A stretch of DNA of 64,000 nucleotides from Nemertoderma westbladi (lineage: Eukaryota; Xenacoelomorpha; Nemertodermatida; Nemertodermatidae). Shown here one piece after another: positions 20,829 to 30,816 of the stretch. The stretch lies in NCBI GenBank assembly GCA_032718475.1, contig JAUCBJ010001214.1, forward strand, positions 1 through 64,000, read 5' to 3'. The notes beneath the pieces are model-generated. The model searched no databases and had not been told where the DNA came from. It saw only the letters and a program-made list of their open reading frames with translations. Position numbers and translations under genes: made by a program. The stretch's first letter is position 1. Each line of letters starts with the position of its first letter.

Positions 20829-23424
20829 CTCTTTGACCTGTTGTACTATTTGACCTGTTGTACTATTTGACCTGTTGTATTCTTTGTCCTGTTGTACTCT
20901 TTCACCTGTTGTATTCTTTGTCCTGTTGTACTATTTGACCTGTTGTATTCTTTGAGCAGTTGTACTCTTTGATCTGTTGTACTCTTTGACCTGTTGTACT
21001 CTTTGACCTGTTGTACTCTTTGTCCTGTTGTACTCTTTGATCTGTTGTACTCTTTGACCTGTTGTACTCTTTGGCCTGTTGTACTCTTTGTCCTGTTGTA
21101 CTCTTTGAGCTGTTGTGCTCTTTGTCCTGTTGTACTCTTTGATCTGTTGGACTCTTTGTCCTGTTGTACTCTTTGACCTGTTGTACTCTTTGGCCTGTTG
21201 TATTCTTTGAGCAGTTGTACTCTTTGACCTGTTGTACTCTGGCCTGTTGTACTCTTTGTCCTGTTGTTCTCTTTGTCCTGTTGTACTCTTTGATCTGTTG
21301 TACTCTTTGACCTGTTGTACTCTTTGGCCTGTTGTACTCTTTGTCCTGTTGTACTCTTTGATCTGTTGTACTCTTTGAGCTGTTGTGCTCTTTGTCCTGT
21401 TGTACTCTTTGATCTGTTGGACTCTTTGTCCTGTTGTACTCTTTGATCTGTTGTACTCTTTGATCTGTTGTACTCTTTGTCCTGGTCCTGTTGTACTCTT
21501 TGATCTGTTGGACTCTTTGTCCTGTTGTACTCTTTGATCTGTTGTACTCTTTGACCTGTTGTGCTCTTTGTCCTGGTCCTGCTGTACTCTTTGATCTGTT
21601 GGACTCTTTGTCCTGTTGTACTCTTTGATCTGTTGTACTCTTTGTCCTGTTGTACTCTTTGATCTGTTGTACTCTTTGATCTGTTGTACTCTTTGATCTG
21701 TTGTACTCTTTGACCTGTTGTATTCTTTAACCTGTTGTATTCTTTGAGCAGTTGTACTCTTTGACCTGTTGTACTCTTTGACCTGTTGTACTCTTTGACC
21801 TGTTGTACACTTTGTCCTGTTGTACTCTTTGATCTGGTGTACTCTTTGACCTGTGGTACTATTTGACCTGTTGTACTCGTTGTCCTGTTGTACTCTTTGA
21901 TCTGCTCTACTCTTTGACCTGTTGTACTCTTTGACCTGTTGTACTCTTTGACCTGTTGTACTATTTGACCTGTTGTATCCTTTGAGCAGTTGTACTCTTT
22001 GACCTGTTGGACTCTTTGACCTGTTGTACTCTTTGACCTGTTGTACTCTTTGACCTGTTGTACTCTGACCTGTTGTACTCTTTGACCTGTTGTACTCTTT
22101 GACCTGTTGTACTCTTTGACCTGTTGTACTCTTTGACCTGTTGTACTCTGACCTGTTGTACTCTTTGACCTGTTGTACTCTGACCTGTTGCACTCTTTGA
22201 CCTGTTGTACTCTTTGACCTGTTGTACTCTTTGACCTGTTGTACTCTTTGACCTGTTGTACTCTTTGACCTGTTGTACTCTTTGACCTGTTGTACTCTTT
22301 GACCTGTTGTACTCTGACCAGTTGTACTCTTTAACCTGTTGTATTCTTTGAGCAGTTGTACTCTTTGACCTGTTGTACTCTTTGACCTGTTGTACTCTTT
22401 GACCTGTTGTACACTTTGTCCTGTTGTACTCTTTGATCTGGTGTACTCTTTGACCTGTGGTACTATTTGACCTGTTGTACTCGTTGTCCTGTTGTACTCT
22501 TTGATCTGCTCTACTCTTTGACCTGTTGTACTCTTTGACCTGTTGTACTCTTTGACCTGTTGTACTATTTGACCTGTTGTATCCTTTGAGCAGTTGTACT
22601 CTTTGACCTGTTGGACTCTTTGACCTGTTGTACTCTTTGACCTGTTGTACTCTTTGACCTGTTGTACTCTGACCTGTTGTACTCTTTGACCTGTTGTACT
22701 CTTTGACCTGTTGTACTCTTTGACCTGTTGTACTCTTTGACCTGTTGTACTCTGACCTGTTGTACTCTTTGACCTGTTGTACTCTGACCTGTTGCACTCT
22801 TTGACCTGTTGTACTCTTTGACCTGTTGTATTCTTTGACCTGTTGTACTCTTTGACCTGTTGTACTCTGACCTGTTGTACTCTTTGACCTGTTGTACTCT
22901 TTGACCTGTTGTACTCTTTGACCTGTTGTACTCTTTGACCTGTTGTACTCTTTGACCTGTTGTACTCTTTGACCTGTTGTACTCTGACCTGTTGTACTCT
23001 TTGACCTGTTGTACTCTTTGACCTGTTGTACTCTTTGACCTGTTGTACTCTTTGACCTGTTGTACTCTTTGACCTGTTGTACTCTGACCAGTTGTACTCT
23101 TTGACCTGTTGTACTCTTTGACCTGTTGTACTCTTTGACCTGTTGTACTCTTTGACCTGTTGTACTCTGACCTGTTGTACTCTTTGACCTGTTGTACTCT
23201 GACCTGTTGTACTCTTTGACCTGTTGTACTCTTTGACCTGTTGTACTCTTTGACCTATTGTACTCTCTGACCTATTGTACTCTTAGACCTGTTGTACTCT
23301 TTGACCTGTTGTACTCTTTGACCTGTTGTACTCTTTGACCTGTTGTACTCTTTGACCTGTCGTACTCTGACCTGTTGTACTCTTTGACCTGCTGTACTCT
23401 TTGACCTGTTGAACTCTTTGATTC
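20829..23424. repeat. 17-bp minisatellite array 3
   Basis: About 150 units of the TTGTACTCTTTGACCTG family. The right half is more homogeneous, with recurrent 14-bp short units (tactctgacctg). An internal duplication with an offset of 604 bp is visible (about 21,590-22,193 against 22,194-22,797). The array ends in unique sequence at about 23,425. Confidence 0.93.
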
Positions 23425-23634
23425 GATGTTCCCATTGACTCGGAATCCCTATGGCTGATCTACCCTTAACCCATAATATTTTAAATTACCTTAATAACGC
23501 AACAAATTTATTTTACAATAAATGGTCACATGGCATACTGTAGTCTAACATTAAGGGCTCCATCCTGTGGAGTGAACCTACAGATTACAATGTGTAATGG
23601 ATTACCCACTCGGAACTGGGTTCCCACCTTGACA

Positions 23635-23900
23635 TTTTAGTTAAATCTATTGCGTTGAATTCACATCCCTCCAGAGGTCGTACGTTCGAACCCCACATGG
23701 GTGCTAGGGTAGTTTTCGTTTCAGCACGAAAATTATAAAGGTTGTAGTCAGGACGCATCTCTGCCTTGCATCCTTAAGTGGCACGTAAATGAGTACCGGA
23801 GTTTCCTCTGGGGAGTATAGTTCTGGGGGGACCGCACTGGAAATAAGTCGTCAGACTTTGTGCCTAACGGACGAAGAAAATTAACTATGATCTTCAATAC
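23635..23900 (+). mobile_element. Possible tRNA-derived SINE
   Basis: A B-box-like stretch (cgttcgaacccc, about 23,682-23,693) is followed by SINE-like sequence (ggcacgtaaatgagtaccgg). No clear A box and no target duplication were found, so this is tentative. The flanks at 23,425-24,298 hold nothing else recognisable. Confidence 0.3.
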
Positions 23901-24308
23901 ATCTGAACTCAAGAGGTTTGGCAACAACAACACAGGCAATATTTTTGCGACGGTCTGGTCACTACACTCATCATTACAACAAACCGCTGGGTTGCATCAT
24001 TCATGCGGATTGCGTACAAGGTTGAAATGACTGCAATCTCTCTACGACTAACAGGTAAAGCCATGCTACGCAAATATAGGCCATGCCAGTTGATGTAGGC
24101 CTACTACTGTGTAGCACATGGCTACAGACTACAGTAATTATATACCAGTACCGCACTACATGTAGTGTCGTGTTGCTTGACTTAATACAGTAATACTGTA
24201 ATCAGACTACTTTATTATTAAACGACACTAAGCATGTTGGTAGTAACTCATAACTGATTAGTTTTACATTGCTACATCGCAGCGGGATACCCAACAATTG
24301 GCACTGCG

Positions 24309-24821
24309 ATGGAAAATATTGAACACATACATGCGGTTACACAAGCAGACGTCGCCTCTACATCCTACATGTACCTGTTCAAATTCAAAATTCAACTTAC
24401 ACTATACAAACTATGGCAGTTTCTACAAAGTATGCCGAATTATTCAAGCCTTTTAAAATGTCTACAGACAAAATGGCCAGTTTATAAAACCATGCTAGCG
24501 GTAATAATTGATTCGACAACTTTCAATAATGACGCAAATTTAGAAGCTGAAAAGCGTAAATTATTCCTTGCGAATTGTGGCACAGACCTACTCGAAATTG
24601 CTATGGATCTAATCTACCCTTCAGACATACTTACAGCAAATTACACAGACATTATTACAGCAGTGGATACATACTTCAATCACAAAATAAACAAAGAAGC
24701 GGAAATACGAAAATTCATCAGATTGAGCAGAAATAACATGAAAGCATTGTCGAATTTTCTAAATCAATCAAAGCAGCTTCACGTTATTGTGAAGTTGGAG
24801 CTAACCATGATGGTAGACTAA
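24309..24821 (+). pseudogene. Gypsy-type gag, N-terminal part (broken)
   Basis: A 170-residue open stretch whose middle (FLANCGTDLLEIAMDLI, then a HKINKEAEIRKFI-like segment) resembles retrotransposon gag capsid domains. Frame changes occur near the start and after about 24,770. The reading continues in another frame as far as the TIR insertion at 24,976. Confidence 0.6.
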
Positions 24822-24975
24822 TTTTTAGCAGGGGTCAAGGATGAATAAATAGCCACAGAGTTAATGAGACAGAAACCAGACACTTTTATTGCAGCTGTTG
24901 ACATATCAAAACACTATGGAGATTGAAGAGGCTCGAGAAAATGCAAAGCGTGAGGTGAATGGTATATCAATAGAG

Positions 24976-26564
24976 GGTAATAGTTCCGTATAGAACTGCA
25001 TTTTATAACCCATGGCAAAAGTGAAGAGTTCTAGAACAAAAAATATATAATATACACTATTCTAGAACAAAAATAAAATAAAAAAATTATTGTTCTAGAA
25101 CATATAGCTAGTAATTTTATAAATTTAAAATAGCTAGTAATAATAAAAAATTTATTTATTTATATTATTATTAAAAAATTTATCTACCGGTACCAAATTT
25201 ACTAGCTATTTTAAAATTTAAAACACTAGCTATATGTTTTAGAACATTATTATTTTTTATTTTATTTATTTAATATTGTATGTATTATACACTATTCTAG
25301 AAGCATAAATAATGTAATGTTATAGGGTAGAACATAGGCCTATAGCTAGTTATTTTTCAAATTTAAAATAGCTAGTAATACAAAAAAATTAATTAATTTA
25401 TATCTAGAAATTCTCAAAAATTATATTTGAATTTACAGACAAGATAAACAATCATATTAACCTAAAGTACTGTAATGACATTACAACTGTTTATTTTCCT
25501 CTCATCAACTTCTTCCATCCAGCTGCAACATCGAATTGATTAGATATCGACTTTCCCACTCCTTTCTTCCCACACCCCTTCGATCTTCCTCTCTTTCCTT
25601 TCTTCTTCCCCTTTCCTCCACGACTCCTTGATCTACTCCCTTTACCTCGATGACTCTTTGATCTACTCCCTTTACCTCGGCGAGAATAACTCTATTCCAC
25701 AGCGCTGATTGAACCCCGAACACAAAGGGCATTCCCCCTCACTATGGCTATCCCGATGCGTTGCTTCAGCCACAAGCTCTCGCGTGGGTCTCCTGACTCC
25801 GCTATGAGTCTTCGGCTAAGATCTTTTAACACGCTGATGGTGGATGGACCGAATACTCCTGTGGTCTCGAAGGCCAGGGGTTCGAATTGGTACTGCTGAC
25901 CCAAATTGCGGTATTTCACACGCTTTAGCTCCTCCGCTGCTGCTGATGCTGAGGATGGCTCAATGGCAGAGCGAATAATGTGGGATGGGGCAAATGTATC
26001 CACACATGTAGCATCCCATACCAGGCACTGGCCTTTCGAGTAGGGGTAGATGGTCATACCATCAGGACGTTTCCCATCTCCCCTATCCAACCCAGTAGGT
26101 TCCAGGACAGATGGTAGACCAGCTCTGCTCAGTGAACGTTTCAGCATATCGTTGAGAGCTGCATGACGTGGGAACCTACCCATGCTGTTTCGGCAGGACA
26201 GTGCATGGTGCCCAAGAATATCCACTTCCTTGCCACACTTGCAGGTGTGTTTATGGCAGATAGGTGCACCAACTCTCTGTGCTATACCAATTCGAAGAGC
26301 TTCCGATTAATCCGAGCTTTCAATTAATTTATATTATTTATTTATTAGAAAATTTATCTACCAAATTGGATATTTTTTAAATTTACTAGCTATTTTAAAA
26401 TTAAAAAAAACTAGCTATATGTTTTAGAACATTATATTTTTTATTTTATTTATGTTCTAGAATATTATATAATACTTTTCTATTGTTCTAGAACTCTTCA
26501 ATGTTGCCATAGTAACAATGACATATGTTTTAAAAATGCAGTTCTTCTATACGGAACTCTTGCC
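24976..26564. mobile_element. TIR-bounded composite insertion, 8-bp target duplication
   Basis: The direct repeat caatagag flanks the unit (24,968-24,975 and 26,565-26,572). The ends are inverted repeats: ggtaatagttccgtatag on the left and the complement of its near match on the right. Inside, AT-rich subterminal stretches containing ttctagaac and actagctatatg recur as nested palindromes on both sides. A LINE 3' fragment occupies the centre. An 8-bp duplication is compatible with hAT-like elements, but no transposase is present, so it is non-autonomous at most. Confidence 0.75.
25683..26310 (-). pseudogene. LINE C-terminal fragment with restriction-like endonuclease
   Basis: On the minus strand, a Cys/His motif (CKCG, then HHALSC) is followed by GRFPRHAALND, RPDGMT, LVWDATCVDT and AEELKRVKYRNL. 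The Cys/His finger followed by RPD, a spacer and D resembles the C-terminal zinc finger plus PD-(D/E)XK-type endonuclease of R2/NeSL-like non-LTR retrotransposons, though the clade is an inference. The open part from 26,225 to 25,692 covers 177 residues. No RT domain is present. The fragment lies inside the TIR-bounded composite. Low-complexity sequence (cgaggtaaagggagtagatc, complement) follows its 3' end. Confidence 0.6.
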
Positions 26565-26624
26565 CAATAGAGACCCACAAACTACAGTTACAGTCCAAGT
26601 ACCGCCTAAAAGCTAAAGATACAA

Positions 26625-26753
26625 ATACAATGCCTATTGTGTGTTACCGTTGTAATAGGAATGGACATAAAATTACCACATGCAAATTACCAGATACACT
26701 AAAATGTCATTCCTGTGGTGCTTCAGGGCATATACAAGCCGCTTGCATGAAAG
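26625..26753 (+). pseudogene. Gypsy gag zinc knuckles
   Basis: Two CCHC knuckles can be read in one frame: CYRCNRNGHKITTC and CHSCGASGHIQAAC. They bind genomic RNA in retroelement gag. The frame is cut by the LINE insertion at 26,754 and resumes after 28,018. Confidence 0.85.
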
Positions 26754-28009
26754 AATGGAAATCAGAATGGGTTCCGTAAAGGTCGTGGGACCATGGAGCC
26801 CATTTTGGCACTTAGAAGGATAATTGAAGAGTTATCAAAAAAGAAAGACAGGCATCTGGCTGTTATCTTTGTTGACTTCTTCAAGGCCTTTGATTCAGTC
26901 TCTCGCTCACGTATGTTCAGCATACTTTCATTATATGGGATTCCAGATGAAATTATTGCAGCAATAAGATCAGTATACGATGGTTCGACAACATTTGTGT
27001 CTACTGTTGATGGTGACACAGAACCATTTGAAGTGTTATGGGGCTTCCTCCAGGGAGACACACTTGCACCATTCTTGTTCATAATTGTTGTTGACTATGA
27101 TCATAATGATGATGGGGTGATGATAACTCCACCTACTGGCTCCAGAAGTCGAGGAAATCCTGCCAAGTACCTAACTGATCTAGACTTTGCTGATGACGTA
27201 GGAGTACTCTCAGAAATCACTAGAGGGAGCCCAACGGCTCCTCAGCTCATTAGTACATGCTATGCTGCTTCTAGTGTTGGTCTTTTTATTAACTCCAGAA
27301 AGACCAAAATTTTGACAGTTAACGTTGAAAGTCCTCAGCAAGTCTCTGATCGGATAAGCATAAGCTCAAAAGATGGTATGCTTGAGCATGTGGATGACTT
27401 CTGTTACCTGGGATCATGGATCCGGAAGTCAGGTGAGGACCTTCGAATACGTAAGGGAAAGGCAGGGGCAGCCTTGAATAGGCTTTCCAGGATTTGGAAG
27501 TCACCGAGAATTAATCGGAAACTTAAGGTCCGATTATTTAGAGCAGCAGTAGTTCCAGTACTCCTCTATGGGAGTCCATGCTGGGCTCTAACTGCTGAGG
27601 ACACCAAATCTCTGGATGGCACATTCACAAGAATGGTACGCCGGGTTCATTGTGTCAAGTACAATGCACACATCTCCAACCAGACACTATATAACATTGG
27701 AGGTGTCTCATTGGTTCCCCCAAGCTTGACACTAGAACAAAATCGCCTCCGCTTTGCAGGACATTGCTTTCGCCGTGAGGACCAGCCAGTGCCTAATCTT
27801 GTACTTTGGCAGCCTCATGGAGTAAATAAGCATGGTGGACAGCCCATGACTTTCTTGAGATGCATCTTAAAGGACACTGGCCTTGAAGATGCGGATGATC
27901 TAGCAAATGTCATGGGTGATAGGGAGTTGTGGCGGTGCCATTTTGTCGATAAGCCGGCACAGCATTCTTAAAAATGCAGCTGCAATGCAGCATGCCGATC
28001 CTAGTAGTA
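26754..28009 (+). mobile_element. 5'-truncated RTE-like LINE in gypsy gag-pro
   Basis: The insertion has a 9-bp target duplication, gcatgaaag, at 26,745-26,753 and 28,010-28,018. Its 3' end is a short non-poly-A tail of tag repeats (ctagtagtag). This is the longest copy in the window of the family that also hit both sHSP genes and the site at 29,539. Confidence 0.92.
26757..27971 (+). CDS. Truncated LINE reverse transcriptase
   Basis: The reading is open from the 5' truncation (NQNGFRKGRG, the RT motif before the palm) to a stop at 27,971. The first ATG is at 26,793. Visible RT motifs are VIFVDFFKAFDSV, GFLQGDTLAPFLF, the catalytic DFADDVGVL and a thumb region. The conserved C-terminus (RRVHCVKYNAHISNQ, then RLRFAGHCFRR) follows. 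The endonuclease and N-terminal fingers are missing, so the copy cannot move by itself. It has no internal stop, which suggests recent insertion. Confidence 0.88.
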   Translation, partial: GNQNGFRKGRGTMEPILALRRIIEELSKKKDRHLAVIFVDFFKAFDSVSRSRMFSILSLYGIPDEIIAAIRSVYDGSTTFVSTVDGDTEPFEVLWGFLQGDTLAPFLFIIVVDYDHNDDGVMITPPTGSRSRGNPAKYLTDLDFADDVGVLSEITRGSPTAPQLISTCYAASSVGLFINSRKTKILTVNVESPQQVSDRISISSKDGMLEHVDDFCYLGSWIRKSGEDLRIRKGKAGAALNRLSRIWKSPRINRKLKVRLFRAAVVPVLLYGSPCWALTAEDTKSLDGTFTRMVRRVHCVKYNAHISNQTLYNIGGVSLVPPSLTLEQNRLRFAGHCFRREDQPVPNLVLWQPHGVNKHGGQPMTFLRCILKDTGLEDADDLANVMGDRELWRCHFVDKPAQHS

Positions 28010-28109
28010 GCATGAAAGCAAACAAAAAAACCCAAATAACATAGGACATTCGCGTCACAATAAATCGCGTACTACAAACCCACATAAATCTGGAACTACA
28101 AGCCAGAAA

Positions 28110-28424
28110 ATGACAAAATTACAGGTTACAGAGGACAGCGATGTTGATGAGGAAGAGTATGATGTAGATTTAATACATTACATGAATCTGGTAACCTTCA
28201 ATTACAGTAAACCCAATAAATTTGCTGGAAAAAGTTACTCCATGACTTGCATACCAGAAATAAATGGTAAGATTGTTAAATGCGAACTAGATTCAGGAGC
28301 TAGACACTCAGTAATATCTTTTAAGCAATTCCAGGAACTATTCCCACGTGAAAGCTTAGAAGAAACAGATACAATATTAAAAGGATTTTGTGATGGAATA
28401 CAAAATGTAAAGGGTATTAATTAG
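28110..28424 (+). pseudogene. Gypsy-type aspartic protease segment
   Basis: The catalytic signature CELDSGARHSVIS lies at about 28,283-28,321 within a 104-residue open stretch. The upstream acidic stretch is the gag-pro linker. The frame ends at 28,424, before RT. Confidence 0.75.
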
Positions 28425-28628
28425 TAAAGTAACAGTTAATATACACAAATTAGGCATCACTGAACATAGTTTGCCTTAGCTCATAATTGACAAAGCATGA
28501 CAAGGTTTTCCACTTTTCGGAAAATATTGGATAGACAGGCTAAACTGTGGAGTTGATTGCCTCCGTGACAATTGTACAGGTACAAGTGATAAAAAATCGA
28601 TAATGGCTAAATAAAAAATGGCAGCTGG

Positions 28629-28790
28629 CTTTGAAATTAATACTCCATATCTCAAGAACCTGTGGCCTAGTGGTTGTAGCCTCGGCTTCTACCTCGAGGT
28701 CCCAGGTTCAAATCCGACACCACGCTGATGAGACCCAGTAAGGTCGAAACGCGTACGTGGTTTGGAGAGATATGAGATATTAATTTCAAG
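28629..28790 (+). mobile_element. tRNA-like SINE with hammerhead ribozyme, inverted-repeat ends
   Basis: An A-box-like tggcctagtgg (28,662-28,672) and a B-box ggttcaaatcc (28,705-28,715) mark a Pol III tRNA-type promoter. A hammerhead motif follows directly. Inverted repeats of about 25 bp enclose the unit (28,629-28,653 and 28,767-28,790). It lies between the gypsy protease and RT. Confidence 0.7.
28719..28761 (+). ncRNA. Minimal type I hammerhead ribozyme
   Basis: The catalytic core is complete: CUGAUGA at 28,725-28,731 and GAAA at 28,746-28,749. Stem II pairs 28,732-28,735 (GACC) with 28,742-28,745 (GGUC) around a 6-nt loop. Stem I pairs 28,719-28,724 (ACCACG) with 28,756-28,761 (CGUGGU), six perfect pairs. 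Stem III is only two pairs (28,749-28,750 with 28,753-28,754). The expected cut is after A28,755 in a GUA triplet. Very short stem III is known from hammerheads of Penelope-like elements and animal retrozymes, which often cleave as dimers. Confidence 0.82.
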
Positions 28791-29104
28791 AAAATTACGC
28801 GATTCCTAAATTTGTACACTACCCGGTTAAAAAGTACGCATGTGATGGGATTAGTCCTACAATTGCGCCAATAAAAGATAAGTTATTTTCGGTAAAATAA
28901 ACTTTATCATTCGAGGTTAAGACCCCTAGATCCCTTCCTATAATAAAAAATCGATGGTACACATTGGAAACAATGTACAATTCAGTGATACAGTGAATAA
29001 CTTGTAATTAGAATTCAAGGATGTCTTTATGGGGCTTGGGAAATTCAAGGGACAGCCTGCAACATTGGCATTGTCAGATGAAGCCAAACCATGATTCCTA
29101 AGTT

Positions 29105-30106
29105 GCCGTCAAATAGCATTTGGGTACAAAGACGAAGTCATTCAGATTCTGGAAAACTACCTGAAGCGTGGTATTCTACGCAAACCCGAACCCAATGAAG
29201 AAATAAAATGGGCAACCCCATTGGTTGTTTCATTGCGAAACAATAAAATTCATGTGTGTTGTGATTACAAGTCCACAATAAATCAATTTATCATTGAAGA
29301 TACTTACTTTCCAGTTCTCAACCTTGGATGAAATCACAAACAAAATTTCTAGAGGACAGGAATTTACTATCCTTGACTTGAAGGAAGCATACTATCAGTT
29401 CCCATTAGTTAAAGAAGCTGAGCTAATTACTACGCTAAACACGCCATTAGGACTACTAATTCCGTCTAGAGTTCCGTATGGAGTAAAACGTTCAGGAACT
29501 AAATGTTTCAGGGGAATATACGAAGCCTTGCATAACACATGCAGCTGCAATGCAGCATGTCCATCCTAGTAGTAGTAGTGCATAACACTAAAAGCGCCAA
29601 ATACATGGATGAATGTGTTATTACTGGGAAGAATAAAGCAGAACATATTGAAAACATCAAGTCCGTTTTATCTGCCCTTCGTCACTTTGGGTTGACGTAT
29701 GGATAAATGTAAGTTTTTTCAAAATACAGTCGAGTTCTAATTTCTCTAATTTCTAAAAATGGTATTCGCCCAGACCCCAAAAAGATAGATACAATTGCCA
29801 CCGGAGAACGTCAAAGAACTCCAATCAGTACTTGGATTATTCAACTACTTGCATAAATGTGTCCCATCATTTGCTGAGATAGCACAACCAATGTACAGTT
29901 TACAATGGAACGATACAACAAACCAAGCATTCAACAGAATCAAAGCTGAAATAGCAAAGTCAACACTACTAACATTTTTTGATACGAAAACTTGGATACG
30001 ATATTCACTGACGCATCACCGACTGCCATGTCTGCTGTACTTGTACTACTCCAAAAACAAGATAACAACTGTTAGACCCCAGTGTTTTTCACATCTGCAT
30101 CTCTAA
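29105..30106 (+). pseudogene. Gypsy-type reverse transcriptase (broken)
   Basis: RT motifs are spread over frames: YLKRGILRKPEPNEE and WATPLVVSLRN at 29,150-29,240, FTILDLKEAYYQF at about 29,365-29,400, and VPYGVKRSG at about 29,475. The active-site region is interrupted by a 40-bp insertion at 29,539. The connection domain (VKELQSVLGLFNYLHKCVP, then FNRIKAEIAKSTLL) follows at 29,800-29,970. There are several frameshifts and stops. Confidence 0.78.
29539..29578 (+). mobile_element. 40-bp LINE tail insertion
   Basis: This segment is the terminal ~40 bp of the RTE-like LINE family (atgcagctgcaatgcagc to tagtagtag). It is flanked by a 10-bp direct repeat, tgcataacac (29,529-29,538 and 29,579-29,588). 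It interrupts the gypsy RT. Confidence 0.88.
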
Positions 30107-30109
30107 ATA

Positions 30110-30565
30110 AATTTCAGCGTTAATTACTCTCAATTCGACCGGGAAGCCCTCGGAATCATATTTGCTGTTCGGAAATTCAGATCTTATATTCTTAGAAGAC
30201 ATTTTATTTTAATAACTGACAACTTACCATTGAAACATATCCTGGCACCTGCGAAATTACCAACAATGGCATTATCCAGACTACAGCACTGGTCTGTTGA
30301 AATGTCAAATTACAATTTCACACCAAAATTAATATCTAATCTAATATCTAATCTTTCTAAGCCAAAAGAAGAGATAGATGGTACGGTTGATATTAAGATT
30401 ACAGACATACATATGCAACAAGCTACAGCGGAATTGTTTGAGTTCAACCGCATAGGCATCACAGATGCTACTGAGAAGGATGTTATTCTTCAAGTTCTCG
30501 AACTAGCATCAGGAAAAACCCCTAACTCACCTGAGCTACGTCCTTATAAACACATCCGGAATTAA
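30110..30565 (+). pseudogene. Gypsy-type RNase H segment
   Basis: It reads NYSQFDREALGIIFAVRKF, then ILITDNLPLKHIL, then LSRLQHWSVEMSNYNF, which is the RNase H region of Ty3/gypsy pol. It ends with an open stretch to the stop at 30,565. No integrase is seen downstream. Confidence 0.75.
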
Positions 30566-30816
30566 CGGTCTACACCAACTAAATCGGTCATTGCGGTTCT
30601 AATGAGCATAATATCAATGCGGTAGGAATACTAGAAGTTGATCATCACAAAAATGGCGAATATGACTCACTTGCTGCATGGGCGGGAACTGGACGTGGAC
30701 ATGTGAAAGAATTTAATACTAACATTTTCAGTTGGGTTCCACGACAATTCAGTAGCAAATTGTGCAAGAAATTGGAATATGTATACCTTTTTACCTAACA
30801 ATGACAAGGGTAGCAC

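Larger units (their letters stand above)
24299..30565 (+). mobile_element. Decayed Ty3/gypsy-type element with nested insertions
   Basis: Fragments in the correct order are gag (24,309), gag zinc knuckles (about 26,630-26,753), aspartic protease (28,250-28,330), RT (29,100-30,000) and RNase H (30,130-30,565). They are separated by four later insertions (24,976-26,564; 26,754-28,009; 28,629-28,790; 29,539-29,578). Many stops and frameshifts occur in the remaining coding parts. Integrase is not recognisable before 31 kb. The LTRs were not identified. Confidence 0.8.

Noticed and set aside
12405-23424. ORFs up to 420 residues reading STTGQRVQQVKEYNR-type repeats
   Set aside because: Low-complexity readings of a 17-bp minisatellite. 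They recur in several frames and are cut at random by unit variants.
12405-23424. CRISPR-like regular repeats
   Set aside because: Units are contiguous with no unique spacers, no cas genes are present, and the context is animal.
28655-28724. Functional tRNA gene
   Set aside because: A and B boxes are present, but a full cloverleaf with acceptor stem does not form, and it leads straight into a hammerhead motif. A SINE is the better reading.
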